Positions 39,372 to 51,000 of a DNA stretch of 64,000 nt are shown here, piece by piece. Source of the stretch: Enterocytospora artemiae. Its lineage: Eukaryota > Microsporidia. The notes below the pieces were generated by a model. The model searched no databases and was not told the DNA's origin. It worked only from the letters and a program-made list of their open reading frames with translations. Numbering within the stretch: the first letter of the stretch is position 1; every line of letters starts with the position of its first letter. The position numbers and the translations under genes are program-made. The stretch covers positions 558,001 to 622,000 of the forward strand of contig JASNGC010000002.1 in assembly GCA_038659295.1 (NCBI GenBank), in the 5' to 3' direction.

Positions 39372-39818
39372 AGGGATTGATTCTAGGAAAATTCTACTAA
39401 AACAACTTTTTAAATTGTATAAATTATAGACTATTCAAAGTTAATAAAAAATTACATTTCAACCGGTTTAATCACAATGTAAATTATATATATTTTACAT
39501 TAGTATTCAATGATTTAGTTAGCTAAATAATATCTGTAGTTTAAAGCTCAAATACTTGTCCCTTGTGACGAGAATATTTTCAGGTTTTAAATATCCATGA
39601 ATGACTTTTATGAAGACGATGGACATCATAAACTAACTGATGTTCCAAATAGGAATATTGTTTTTTACATATAATTTTAATTAATTTTATAATGTTCAAT
39701 TACTATGGTGTATCTAATAAAGGGGAGAGAAGTGTCTTGGGATAAAGTGACGCATAGCACAACATGTTGAAAATTAAATAATCTAGAGCACGATATATTG
39801 AAAAAATTATTTGAACCC
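39372..39818. other. Gene-free spacer
   Basis: Between the divergent HIT and Nudix genes. The Nudix open frame begins 21 bp before 39819 at a TTG, but the CCC-ATG marks the likely start. Nothing else is seen. Confidence 0.5.
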
Positions 39819-40259
39819 ATGAGAAATGACACACTGGTTATATTGAGACGTGGGGATGAGTTTCTCTTTGCAAGGAAAGGTAGGAAGATAGGAGTTGGAC
39901 TCTGGAATGCATACGGAGGAAAGAAGGAGCCTGGTGAGACTATTCTTGAATGTGCAAAGAGAGAGCTTCTTGAGGAATCTGGCATATTGTGTGAGGAACT
40001 TGTTGATGTTGGGATGCTTATGGTCAAAATAGATAATGAAGATCTGTGCATACACTTATTTGTTGGGGAGAGGTGGGAAGGTGTCCCACAGGAAACTGAG
40101 GAGATGTTGAATCCTACATGGTTTAGTTTTGATGAATTACCATACTCTGAAATGTTTCCTAACACCAAGCACTGGTTCCCTTTCATCTTCAAGAGAAAGA
40201 GAATTATAGTAGATGAAGTAATGGGTGATATTAGGGTTAATGTTGTGGGATCATATTGA
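39819..40259 (+). CDS. Nudix hydrolase, MTH1-like
   Basis: A 146-residue Nudix protein. The Nudix box is perfect: G34, E40, R48, E49, E52, E53, G55. WNAYGGKKEPGE before it matches the MTH1/8-oxo-dGTPase subgroup (WNGFGGK-x-x-x-GE). WFSFDELPY and FPNTKHWFPFIF near the C-terminus correspond to MTH1's WFQLDQIPF and MWPDDSYWFP blocks. Likely role: removing oxidised purine nucleotides. CCC is directly before the ATG, seven codons inside a longer frame. Confidence 0.92.
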   Translation: MRNDTLVILRRGDEFLFARKGRKIGVGLWNAYGGKKEPGETILECAKRELLEESGILCEELVDVGMLMVKIDNEDLCIHLFVGERWEGVPQETEEMLNPTWFSFDELPYSEMFPNTKHWFPFIFKRKRIIVDEVMGDIRVNVVGSY

Positions 40260-40508
40260 ATGCATATCTATTGGTTGGGTTTATACTGTTTGCTGGTTTT
40301 ATACAAATCAAAAGTGAATAAAAGTAGTTCTTACAACCTAACTCGGTCATAGCATCCACGGACAAAACCTAACTTCTCGTTTCTTGAGTTGCATATTTTA
40401 AAGTGTGTATCTGAAATAAAGGGTATTCACGTAACACAAACCGGTTTTTGAAGTACATTTCACAAACTATAATACCTCACTTGATGTCAAATAATTTATT
40501 CAGCACGA

Positions 40509-42533
40509 CTATGTTGCAATAGAGACACACACTCCTCTGTCTTTGAGAAGATCTAATAATTCCCTAGTATCCTCATTCATTGATTCAAAGTCGCTACAAC
40601 AAATCTCAAATTTCTTCAAACTAGGAAGTTTTGCAACCGATTTAAGTATCATATTCCAATTAGAAATGTTAAATCTCATATTATCCATATCTAAATCTGT
40701 TAAATCCTCCAAAGATTCAAGTGCAGTTGCAAAATGTTGAATCACCTCTGATCTCACAACAATCCTTTCGTCCAACTCCTTACCTAATTGGTTCTCCGAC
40801 AGATTCAATGCCTTAATGGACTCATTATTTTTAATGATTTTTGTTATCATATCCAGATCATTTAGATGTAAATTATTTCCTCCTAGATTTATGGATGTCA
40901 CTTTCTTTGAACTTGTTATCCCATCTAAAATGTGTGAAAAGCCTGTTGATCCTGGATTACACCAATTAAGAGTTATAGTCTTCAATTCTGACATATGCCT
41001 CAACACCTCCTCGATTTCCTTGGTATGTTTGCAATTCAGATCACTAATTGAAATATCAAGTGATTCTATTCTAAAATTGTCATCAATAGGTTCTTCATCA
41101 CACAACTGGGTATCAGAGTGATATCCTTCAATCTTTACATCAGTTATTTTTTCATGCTTATGCATTATATTAAAGAACTTTGTAATACTTATCTTGTTCA
41201 TATAACTTTCCGCCAAGCCTAAACCTTTTAAATTGGGAAACCATTCCAAAATTTTCTCAGCTTCTTCTATAGATCTGCAACATGAATTATAGCCACACAA
41301 GCTTAGATTATTCTATCTTGTCCCAGGGCAGTATGATGAACCAATGACCTTTTTCATGTTCAGATTCTTCAGTATGACCTAGTAACAACTTGTTACTATC
41401 CATGATAGATAAAATATGTCTTGGAGCCAACCCATTGCTATCCAAGTAGAGCATCTTTAACTTCGGCATCTTTGGCAATAATTTTGAAAAAACTGATGCG
41501 GTTTCATTTCTATTCAATTCATTTGAAGAATAATCTAAACTTTCGATATTCAGCCCTGTTATTGATTCCACAAACATCCCAGTTCCCTTCAATCCAAGTT
41601 CATTATAACCAATATTTAGTTTTTTCAATGATTTCATTTTTCCTATAGCTCTGAACAGTCGTGGCCAGCAGGATGAATCACACCATCCAATACTATTGCC
41701 ATTGATGTCAAGAGACTCAAGGCTCTGACAACTCTCCAATACTTGAGTAAATAGATCCATCCTGACATTGTAATTATACAATGAAAGAAACCTCAACAAT
41801 TTAAGATGCCTTAAGGTCTTGACGCACTCCAACGACTCTGCAATACAATTTAAACTTGCTCCACTCAAATCTTCACTTACAGATAATTCCAAATGTTTCA
41901 ACTTCTTAACGTTCTTAAGTAATTCCACCAGAAACGACACATCTCTATCCTCATTAATTAGAATCTTCAATACTTCCAAAGTACTATAAGATACATATTC
42001 CAGTATTTCATCAATCGCATCACTATAATTATGTGGCACTGTTAGGTCAATTGAGTTAAGTTTGGATACCTCCTTCCCCCAATGCTCTTTCAAAGCATTA
42101 GATTGCAATTTTCATGCCTCCACAAACACATCAAATGTATTGTATCCTATGTATGGTGTGCTACTGGGTAAGAACATCTTCTGTGTAGCTGAATCTGTTA
42201 ATTCAACTGTATCTAGTAGTTGCTTTGTAATTTCATTTAGTGCTCCACGGATTCCTCGTCACTCTTTTTTTCAATCCTCTGTTCAAACAAGCATGTCAGT
42301 ACTTTTATTTTGTCCTTGTCACTACTAACACTTGACAAGAGCCCAATTGTCTCAAATGGCTCACAAGTAGTGTCCATCAGCACTTCATAAAAAAATGAAG
42401 TTACCTGATGTAGAAACAACAGACCACATAATAACTGCTGAGTATGCTTCATGGGCACTGGGGTTAATTCTTTGTATTGATATATTTTTATTTTCCATTT
42501 AAAAATTATCAAATAAACTATTTTGGACATCAT
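40509..42533 (-). pseudogene. Broken leucine-rich-repeat gene
   Basis: Three open segments on the minus strand continue one another. 42533-42237 gives a helical N-terminal part. Then, after a one-base frame change near 42240, coding continues to a TGA at 42112-42114, and in the same frame on to 41308, with LRR pattern (LESLDINGNSIGW, LKKLNIGYNELGL, LKMLYLDSNGL). After a second frame change near 41310, LRRs continue to 40509 (INLGGNNLHLNDL, LNLSENQLGKEL). Neither downstream segment has an ATG at its head. This is an LRR protein of about 670 residues broken at three places. Assembly or base-calling error could explain one of these, hardly all three. Function unknown. Confidence 0.8.
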
Positions 42534-43076
42534 ATGAAATGAGGTAATTTCATAATAAAATACAATTTTCTTCTACACTATTGATTGAATTAAACCAAGT
42601 CGATCAAAAACCAAGGAATCATCTATTCATCAATATGCAAGATTAATTCAATTGCATAATATTGTTAGATTTTTTGATAAGGTAAAATGAAATAATAACC
42701 ATACAAATAAGAACCTAATTGGCTAAAGATATTATTTAGAAAAAGATAAAAATTGAATTTATCGCCCAATTATTAAAATAATATACAATGAAAACAATAT
42801 TATTTCAAAGTGTTGTGTTTATGGAAGATTATTTGTGTCTGTCTCATATATGCCACCCAGGACACTTCTCTGTATGACTCGATGTAAAGAGTATTCCTCA
42901 AAATATTTGTTTAAACCATTTATTGTATTATTTTACAAATCTTAGTAAATAATTTGAATGTCTGTTAAGTATTTATATAAAACAAAGTAATTTTTAAAAC
43001 ATATGATAATATTCTTGAGGTAATCATTTTGTATAACCATTAACATTCATTATAGCAGCTCTATCTTAGAATAATA
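42534..43076. other. Gene-free AT-rich spacer
   Basis: Very AT-rich, without coding character or RNA gene. It may contain the old promoter of the LRR pseudogene. Confidence 0.5.
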
Positions 43077-44199
43077 CTATATGTATTCATCATATGTTGT
43101 TGTCGAATAACAATATCATTGGATGATATATGTAATGATAATTTATCAATAAAACTCAAGAAATACATAGGAGTTTGGGACAAATAGTGTGTAAATGTAG
43201 CAAATCACTACAGGGGAATATAGGCCATGGTAGTCTTTAATAGTTAGCTGGTTATATCGATGAAGAAAAATTTGTAGTTGAATTGTAAAAATTAATTTAT
43301 ACCCTATTGGAAAACTTTAGCCAGAAGTTGTAATAATTATTTATTATTAAATCAATAATATGGACGGAGGAATAGAATAGTAGAAGTAATGACAAGAATG
43401 AGAAGTATGGAGATAAAGGAGGATGTAGTTGATTTATACGAATCTGGACAAACGAGCATATAATCGGATGGGATTTTGTTATCATTATCGATATAGTCAT
43501 AGGTTTTATATGTATCATCATCAACAGGTATTGTTGCACGATTAGGTACATACATAGTTAAATCACTATTTTCCACAAGATAAAAATTACACACCGCAAT
43601 CATATATGTTGCCAACATATTTGTGGGTTGGTTGTTTTCATTTTAAATAATCGAAATCACACATTCGGATATTGATTTTGCAGATTGTAGAAAGTTTTCA
43701 TCAAAGTATAAAATACTGGAATATTGAATGTTGTTTCTCTTAATTGTTCAGGTTTCTGAATACCAATACTTTAAGTACGAAATCAACGAATTGAAAAATC
43801 ATCTGTAAATTTTGGATTAATCATAAATATCCCATATGACAAATTAATACTATAATGATAAAGACAGACTGTTTATACTGTATAAGAATGTTTCGACAAA
43901 ACAACTCATATAGTTATTTAACTAGACAGGTCAAGTATTTAATAGTCTCTTTGTATCATATATGTATAAATTTCTATTAATTTCAGAATTATAATCATTT
44001 TAAAATATCAAACAGGTATGAGTTAAAATTAGCACATTAGTAAAATTATTTATAGCATTTAAAAGATAATAAAGCATGTAGAATATATTCAATGAGAAGA
44101 CGTTTACATTTCATTAAATTATTTGTAGATTAAGAAATGTAATGATTGAAATATCTTCCGTCTTTCTTATGATTTGTGTAGAATTTTGGATGGTATTAG
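43077..44199 (-). repeat. Inverted duplication, arm B
   Basis: Reverse-complement partner of 24242-26160. The core 43442-44026 is almost identical to 24998-24380; the outer parts are diverged. Compared with arm A it lacks a 34-bp piece (next to a TGAAAT direct repeat in arm A) and about 0.8 kb covering the middle of the surface-protein gene. Confidence 0.9.
43352..43618 (-). CDS. Miniature signal-peptide plus membrane-anchor protein
   Basis: An intact 88-residue frame. Its first 59 residues are those of the decayed gene in arm A (one substitution, Ser to Asp). Then, instead of the repeat ectodomain, it goes almost directly into a C-terminal membrane span (SFISILLILVITSTILFL). The ATG has the same CCCACAAAT leader as arm A. 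It looks like an internal-deletion derivative that kept promoter, signal peptide and anchor. Whether it is expressed is not known. Confidence 0.5.
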   Translation of the reverse strand: MLATYMIAVCNFYLVENSDLTMYVPNRATIPVDDDTYKTYDYIDNDNKIPSDYMLVCPDSYKSTTSSFISILLILVITSTILFLRPYY

Positions 44200-44799
44200 C
44201 TAGATATATAATGTTTTAAGTAGTTGTTAAACCATGGGAAGAACTCTTGGATAGAAATGGAATAGAGAGATTGGAAAAATAAATTGTATGATTCCTCTCG
44301 TAACACAACAGATTCATGCATACTTTGCATTTAAGAGCAATGTTAACATGACTATACTAGCATGCACCATAATGAATGAAATATAAACCATAGGTTGTGA
44401 CAACTATCAGGCCATATCGGTAGAAGATATGATTTTTCGCTGTTGAATCTTAAAGAATTAACTCTTCGCGCCTTATTGAAAATCTTTTAAATAAAAATTG
44501 GTGTAATATTTATTAAACTCATACACTCTAAACTCACAATATCATAATATAGCTCTGATTCTAATATTAAATCATAGTCTCTACCTGATCAAATCACCCA
44601 CCAATACTTATACAGAGTCTGGACTAGTTCATGATGATCATCGCACACCCTTCATTTGTAGCCGTACAGAAAATTCACCTCACTATTGAAATAGTTTCGA
44701 TTCTAACATTCATTGGTCGCTTATAGAAATCACACATATAATGGATATACAAATCCGTGCCTGAATCTATTGAAATTTCTCATCTCATTTCTTCTCTAG
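44200..44799. other. Gene-free spacer
   Basis: About 600 bases beyond arm B. No open frame of note, RNA gene or repeat is seen. Confidence 0.5.
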
Positions 44800-45600
44800 T
44801 TAACCTGATGTTAATACCCTTTTATACGCTGAGAATATTTTGTTCCAGGACGTAAATATAACTAAAATAAAACCTGTGATTATAAGTGATACTATTAGAG
44901 CAGGAATTTCAGGTAATAATGCATACATAATGCAAGTCTGTAGCCAAATTGATGGAAAAAATATGATTACACAAATGATATCAATAAACAACATCCTTCT
45001 TGAGTACTCATTTCCTCTATATAATAACTTTACAGCTACTACAACAATAAAAACGAATACATTGACTATAATCATAATTCTAAGAGAAGGAGTACCTACA
45101 AGGGTAATGGCTTCAATAAGCCTTTCAAAAAATGAATGAGGTTTCTCGCCACATAAGGATGGTAAGGAGGGAGGAAGTATTTCTTCACTACAGAGAAGTA
45201 TTTCGGTACCGGAGGATGTTTCAGGATTACACTGAAATGATATAAAGGGAGAAGATGCATTTTCAGGCGACTTACAGAGAAATCCTTTAGTATCATTGCT
45301 GGAATGTGATTCTGGGCTACAAATATAAGAATGGGACATTCCAGAGTTTTCAGGTGTTTTAGGACTACAATGGAATGTTTTAACGCTATCGTTGTGTGAT
45401 GACACTTTTTCATCACAAACATAAGATATTGGACCTAGGGTATACTTACAAGACAATACCTTACTATCTTTCCATATCTCAGGTTCGCAATGCAGCATAG
45501 CAGCGCCAGAAGATGTTTCTGTACAATGTAGCTTATTATCAACAGATATTTCATTATTACAGTGAAATTGTTTATCAATGACATCTGGAAATGCATTGTT
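44800..45600 (-). pseudogene. Cys-repeat membrane protein gene lacking its start
   Basis: Open from a TAA at 45601-45603 down to 44800. The N-terminal 145 or so residues are about eleven imperfect repeats of 13 to 15 residues, each with one Cys, often followed by Pro-Glu and a Ser run (FHCSPKTPENSG, YICSPESHSSND, FQCNPETSSGTE). Then come three or four membrane spans (for example LRIMIIVNVFVFIVVVAVKLLY). The first ATG (45498) lies inside the third repeat, so a normal start and signal peptide are missing and the 5' end has probably been lost. It could still be translated from 45498 as a 232-residue protein. Family unknown; probably surface-exposed. Confidence 0.6.
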
Positions 45601-45849
45601 TTATCTCTTAAATTTTTATCAAAATATAAAGCTATAACTGGTTATAGTCCACCACAAATAATATTCTCAATGACAAGAGAATTATAGGCTTTATAGTGAA
45701 TGGATACAATCAATTACTAACAGGAAATAGGTAGTAGATCCTTGGGTCTCTTTTAGTTTTCAATGATGATTCTTCACACCATTGGTCTTAATAATAATTT
45801 CTAAACATCAATTCGATATAGTTGTATAATAATCTTGTATATCTTGATC

Positions 45850-47880
45850 TCAAAAATTAAATTCATCAGAAAGTACATTCTCACGCTCTTTAATAAGTAA
45901 AATAAGTTCTGAACCAGTGAGAAAATCCCTAAGGTGCATTTCTTTTATTTTTTCGAATGTTTCCTTATCATCTTCTGCAACGTTTACTAAGTCTAACATT
46001 CCATTAGAAATTACTTCTTCTGATTCTCTAGAATCTTCTCCATCATAGCAAATAGGGTCAACCTCTATCACTGCTTCCTTCTTTAATGGAATCCCATAAT
46101 TGAATAAACTCATTATATCCTTCTGGATAAGTGTACTGGGATTCTTCAATATTTTTTTACTTAAGCAATCTTTATATATTTGCTTCTGATAAATTTTTTC
46201 TTCAACTGTATTTCTACATATAATTCTGTATATTTCTACATTGGATTGCTGCCCATGCCTGTATATTCGTTCTTTTGCTTGGTTGTCCACCGATGGATTC
46301 CAATCTGGATCATATATTACAATTCGATTAGCACCAGTCAAGTTTAATCCCAAACCACCAACTTTAGTGGTTAATAAAAAGCAGAATACGTCAGGATTAG
46401 TATTAAATAGGGATATTATCTCCCTCCGTTTCGCTATATTTGTTGTTCCCGACATTATCGAGAACGTTAATTTGCGCTGAACTTCCAAGAATTGACTGTT
46501 AAACTTATTTATTGCATCAACAATAATTTTTTGCATTTGAATAGTTTGTGTAAATACAAGAACCTTGTCATCATTATTTCTCCACTTAGCCAACAATTCC
46601 ATTAGTATCTTCATTTTACAGGAAGATTCAATAATATCCAAGTATGAATTACCTGTTAGGAGATACGGATGATTGCACACCTTCCTTAGAATGTCTATGG
46701 ATTTAAGATAAGAATCGTTTCTTCTACTAAGTGATCTAGTTTGAATCTTTTCAATTTCTTTTATGTACAAGTTGTTCTGTACATCAGTCAAGGTAGTAAA
46801 AATAACTTTATCAATTTTTTTCGGTAAACTATGCTTATAATCACATTTGAGTCTCCTTAGAATAAATGGCTCTACAATGGACCGTAGAAGAACAGAATAT
46901 CTGTATGATTTGTCATTATTTCCTTTTATATTCTCTACAAACTCATCGGTAAAGTCTTTTTCAGATCCCAAAATACGAGGATTTATAAAATTAAAAATAG
47001 ACCATAGCTCTATTAAATTATTTTGTATGGGTGTTCCAGAAATGACATATTTGATTGGGCTTTGAATGTTTTTCACCAATTTTGATATTTGGGTACAGTC
47101 ATTTTTTATTCGATGGCCTTCATCCAAGGCTACCAAGTCAAATTCCATTCTGTAGTCTGAACAGCCAAATTTTTTGCCGAAAATTCCGGTTTTTGACATT
47201 TTACAGTGTGATTGGTTGGTGTTGTAATTGAGATAGTCCTTACAAATCACCTTGTATCTATCATATCCCAATATAAAAACACCCGGATTTGGATCTATAG
47301 CATCTGAAACCCTTAGATCTGTTAATCGTCCGAACTCTTCATTCCATTGATAAACAACAGTTGCAGGAGATAAAATCAATACCCTGCTTGCATTTCCATT
47401 CCTAAAAAGTGTTGAAATGAAAGCAATAAACTGTACTGTTTTCCCTAGGCCCATTTCGTCGGCTAAGACTCCCCCTTGGTTACGAATCTGCAAATCAATC
47501 ATCCACTTTAATCCCACTTTTTGGTAATCGAACAGGTAACTGTATAGTTTACCAGAAATTATAAACCCCTGATAAGTAAAATCCTCAACAATATCTTTTG
47601 AGTTATGTTTTAAAGTATCCAGAGCTGAATGTTCCTTACTGTCAACCTCCTTATTCTCAGAAGATGTTTCATTTTTCAGATTTTCCAAATCAATCCTTAA
47701 AACTTCTTTAATATTTTTTATTTCCTCCAAGCACTTTGCTTTGGTTGCCTCGGTATTCGAATTAGCCAATTTTACCCTTAACGATTTAATCTTCTCTCCA
47801 GCCACCATTTTCAAATAATTCTCCATAAAATTCTGCTCATAGTCCTCGGCATCTTGACAATTTGTTTTTTCATTTGACAT
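45850..47880 (-). CDS. RAD26: SWI2/SNF2 ATPase, Rad26/CSB-like
   Basis: A DNA translocase of transcription-coupled repair. The 676-residue protein has helicase motifs DEMGLGKTVQ (I), DEGHRIKN (II), SGTPIQNNLIELW (III), KVLVFTQTIQMQK (IV), and TKVGGLGLNLTGANRIVIYD with DPDWNPSVDNQAKERIYRHGQ (V, VI). DEGH instead of DEAH, with RIKN after it, fits the Rad26/ERCC6 subfamily. N- and C-terminal extensions are short compared with yeast (1085). The ATG lacks a clear CCC; only CC is seen upstream. Confidence 0.88.
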   Translation of the reverse strand: MSNEKTNCQDAEDYEQNFMENYLKMVAGEKIKSLRVKLANSNTEATKAKCLEEIKNIKEVLRIDLENLKNETSSENKEVDSKEHSALDTLKHNSKDIVEDFTYQGFIISGKLYSYLFDYQKVGLKWMIDLQIRNQGGVLADEMGLGKTVQFIAFISTLFRNGNASRVLILSPATVVYQWNEEFGRLTDLRVSDAIDPNPGVFILGYDRYKVICKDYLNYNTNQSHCKMSKTGIFGKKFGCSDYRMEFDLVALDEGHRIKNDCTQISKLVKNIQSPIKYVISGTPIQNNLIELWSIFNFINPRILGSEKDFTDEFVENIKGNNDKSYRYSVLLRSIVEPFILRRLKCDYKHSLPKKIDKVIFTTLTDVQNNLYIKEIEKIQTRSLSRRNDSYLKSIDILRKVCNHPYLLTGNSYLDIIESSCKMKILMELLAKWRNNDDKVLVFTQTIQMQKIIVDAINKFNSQFLEVQRKLTFSIMSGTTNIAKRREIISLFNTNPDVFCFLLTTKVGGLGLNLTGANRIVIYDPDWNPSVDNQAKERIYRHGQQSNVEIYRIICRNTVEEKIYQKQIYKDCLSKKILKNPSTLIQKDIMSLFNYGIPLKKEAVIEVDPICYDGEDSRESEEVISNGMLDLVNVAEDDKETFEKIKEMHLRDFLTGSELILLIKERENVLSDEFNF

Positions 47881-48068
47881 TTTTATGGTTTAAAAACACC
47901 AAAAAATACAAACACAAATTAGTTTTACACGTCCTGTATAAAATCCATAGTCACGCTTCTATGTCACAAAAAATAACTTTTGAGGCAATTTTAAGGCTAA
48001 AAATCACATATCGCACAAATTCTCAGCAGTTTAAAATAAAACATTGGAATATATAAAAACTTTAATAA

Positions 48069-51000
48069 TCACCAGTCAAGTTGATTGATCTTATCCAATT
48101 TCTCTTGAATTGGAACAATTTCACTCTTAACTTTAGTTCTCATGTAAAATATAGGACAATCTCTATTGACACATAAAACAGTATTCATGATACTTCCCAT
48201 ACATCTTTGGCATTCTCTCCAGCATTCATGAAACCTTTGGGTTTTATTGTTATATTCACTTTGTAAAGTAACTAGATGTTTTGGAAAGTCTGATTTACAG
48301 CCCTCACAAATAATTGATCCAACTTTTTTACAACCTACACACACCTCCTTCTTTACCATAAACGCGTTCAAAGGCCCCGTTACATTTGTCGTGTTAATCA
48401 CCCTTGCATGCTCTCCCTGGAATAGTGAAGAAATGTTATCCATAATCGGATCAAACAACCTGTATATCGGTTTTGATAATTGATTTTCAATATAATACTC
48501 TTGGTCAATTGGGACATTATTCTCCAGTGCGTAGAGAGGATCTTCGGTTCTTTCGTAAATCTTACTATTCTTATCTCCCCTGACAATCACATAGGGAATT
48601 CTGTCTCCAATTCTGATTTCTACCCCTCTATTACGTAATTTATCAACTAATTCAACATGTGCAGATTTTACAGCATAGTTTGATTTAGTATAGGATTTGG
48701 AAATCACCAATTGTGATAGATCGATTTTGTCTTGATATAATTCAGATACCTTGGCCTTTACAAAATCTACGGCCGCTGATATGTCCTTTCTATAAAGAAT
48801 GGCGTTTAAGCAATTATCTATAATTGTCTTGACCAGTTCACAGTTATCTCTTCTGACGGTTTCAATTCCCTTTGTATCAATTTTATCCGCACGTTCAGGA
48901 TTCGTATAGATCAATCCAGCATATCTTTTTTTGTTCATCAATAGGTATGGGGAATATACCTTTTCGAACTCCAAGCTAACAGGTTTATCAAATGTATCTG
49001 ATACATACTTAGCTATATGCTTGCTCATCTCAAAAACCTTCTTGATATCTGGTTCAAAAAAATTGATCATTACAGAATCAGTATCTCCATAAATGACCTG
49101 TGTATCATGTGTATAGTCATTTTTTTTGGAAAAATCATTTTCTATTAAATTTTTGGTCTTTATAATCATTTCTCTTCCAAAGGCAGTTGTACTTTGTGAA
49201 ATTTCAAGACAAGGCAGCTGACCAACCTTTGCACCCGTAAACCCATAAATACTGTTGGCACAAATCTTCAAGGCCAATTGACGTCCATTAAGTGCTGCTT
49301 TTAGAGATAAGTCATCTGTTTGTTTTAATTGAATTCTTGCCTCCCTTCTTCTTTGTAACAGGTTTTTTAGAATAGTCGGCAACAGGCCAGGACGAAGCTT
49401 TTCCGTAGCAAAATAATTCCCAGATGGTGTTTCAATAGCAAGTGGTTCGGAAGTTACCTGGGTGCCATCCTTTTCCTTGGTCTTCTGATCCTGAATGATT
49501 TTATTATATTGTGATTTGGTTAAGTGGGTAGTGTAGCATAAATTCTTTGAAATCATAATGGACGGGTATAGTGAGCAGAAATCAAGTACAGCAATAGGAT
49601 TTTCGTAGAATCCTTTAATAGGATCCATTACAAATGCTCCTTCATAGGTTGAATCATCATCGTTAACTTCCAAATCAGGAATAACATATCCATTACGGCT
49701 AGATTCAAGGTATATTTGTGACAAAACCTTTATCGATGATCCCCTGGTTGAAAAGTAATCTATTGGAACGTGGGTAGCCCTTGAAAGCTCCGAGTAGTTA
49801 ACTATAATGTTCAGCTTCATCAAAAGTCTCACGGGTAAAAGAGTATCTTTCAGGCAATAACTTGCAATTCTTCTTCTAGTTTCCTTATCTCCATTTTGAA
49901 GAGCATGCATTGAAGAATATGGTACATCTTCTTTCTGTTCTCCAAGAAAATAAACACTGACAGAGTTTAATGAATAGCTTCTTAGCTTATAATCACGCTT
50001 GAAAATATGGAAAAGATCAAAGATAAGTCTCCCATCCAAATATATATCTGAAGTTTCCAATGTTCCAAATCCCGTTGAACTTTGAGTTCTTTTTACAATT
50101 TTAGATACTTTTTCAGTCCTGCCCAATCGACCAAAGTCCTTGATCTTTAACATTGAGGCACGCTCGAGAATATACGGAAAATCAAAATTCTTAATATTGT
50201 ATCCTGTAATTATATCTGGATCCTCACTCAAGACAAAATCTTTCCATGCCTCCAAAAGTTCGATTTCAGTTTCAAAACTGTGTACATTGGCACCAGGAAT
50301 ATTATTGGTTTCTTTTAGGCAGAAGATATCTTGTTGATATTCATCCTTTCCGTGGTGATAAGTAGTGTTTCCTATCTGAATGATTGGGTCTGAGATAGCT
50401 TGTGGAAATGCATCAGTACTACCACAGCATTCAATATCAAATGACATAATTTTCAATGGCAGTAATTTAATATATTCATTTTCCAATGGTATTGGCTCAA
50501 TATTTTTGTAGGAGGCATTGATCATATATGGTTTGTCATTCGTCACAGTGAAATCTCTTATGCGAATATAACTCATTCCGGTGATATTCATGTCATTCAT
50601 GAATCTCAGCACGAATGGAAAATTACTCTCGAATATTTTACAGCGAACTAATACTCCATCAATTCTAAGGCCATTCTCCAAAAAGGCTTTTGCACTCTTG
50701 AAAACTGAAGGACTATTGAATGATATTTTATAATAGAGTGACTTTCCCTCTGAGAACCCATATATACTTTCTCTTATTGTTTCTTCAACATCTAAAACTT
50801 TCCCTTTGGTAAAATTCGATGTCAAACACTTACTTAGCTTATTGGCGTCTACTATCTTATCGGTCTGAATGTAAAAATATGGCAGAAAATCCTGTACTTT
50901 TATTTGGATTGGAATGCCTATATCAAAGGTATCCTGTGGAATTTTTGTATTCCTTGGCTTATCTGGTGTTGAAACTTCAGAATTACAATCTGCCATTTCA

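Noticed and set aside
40509..41300. Treating the downstream LRR segment as a separate intact gene
   Set aside because: It has no ATG at its head, and the LRR pattern runs straight on from the preceding segment in another frame.
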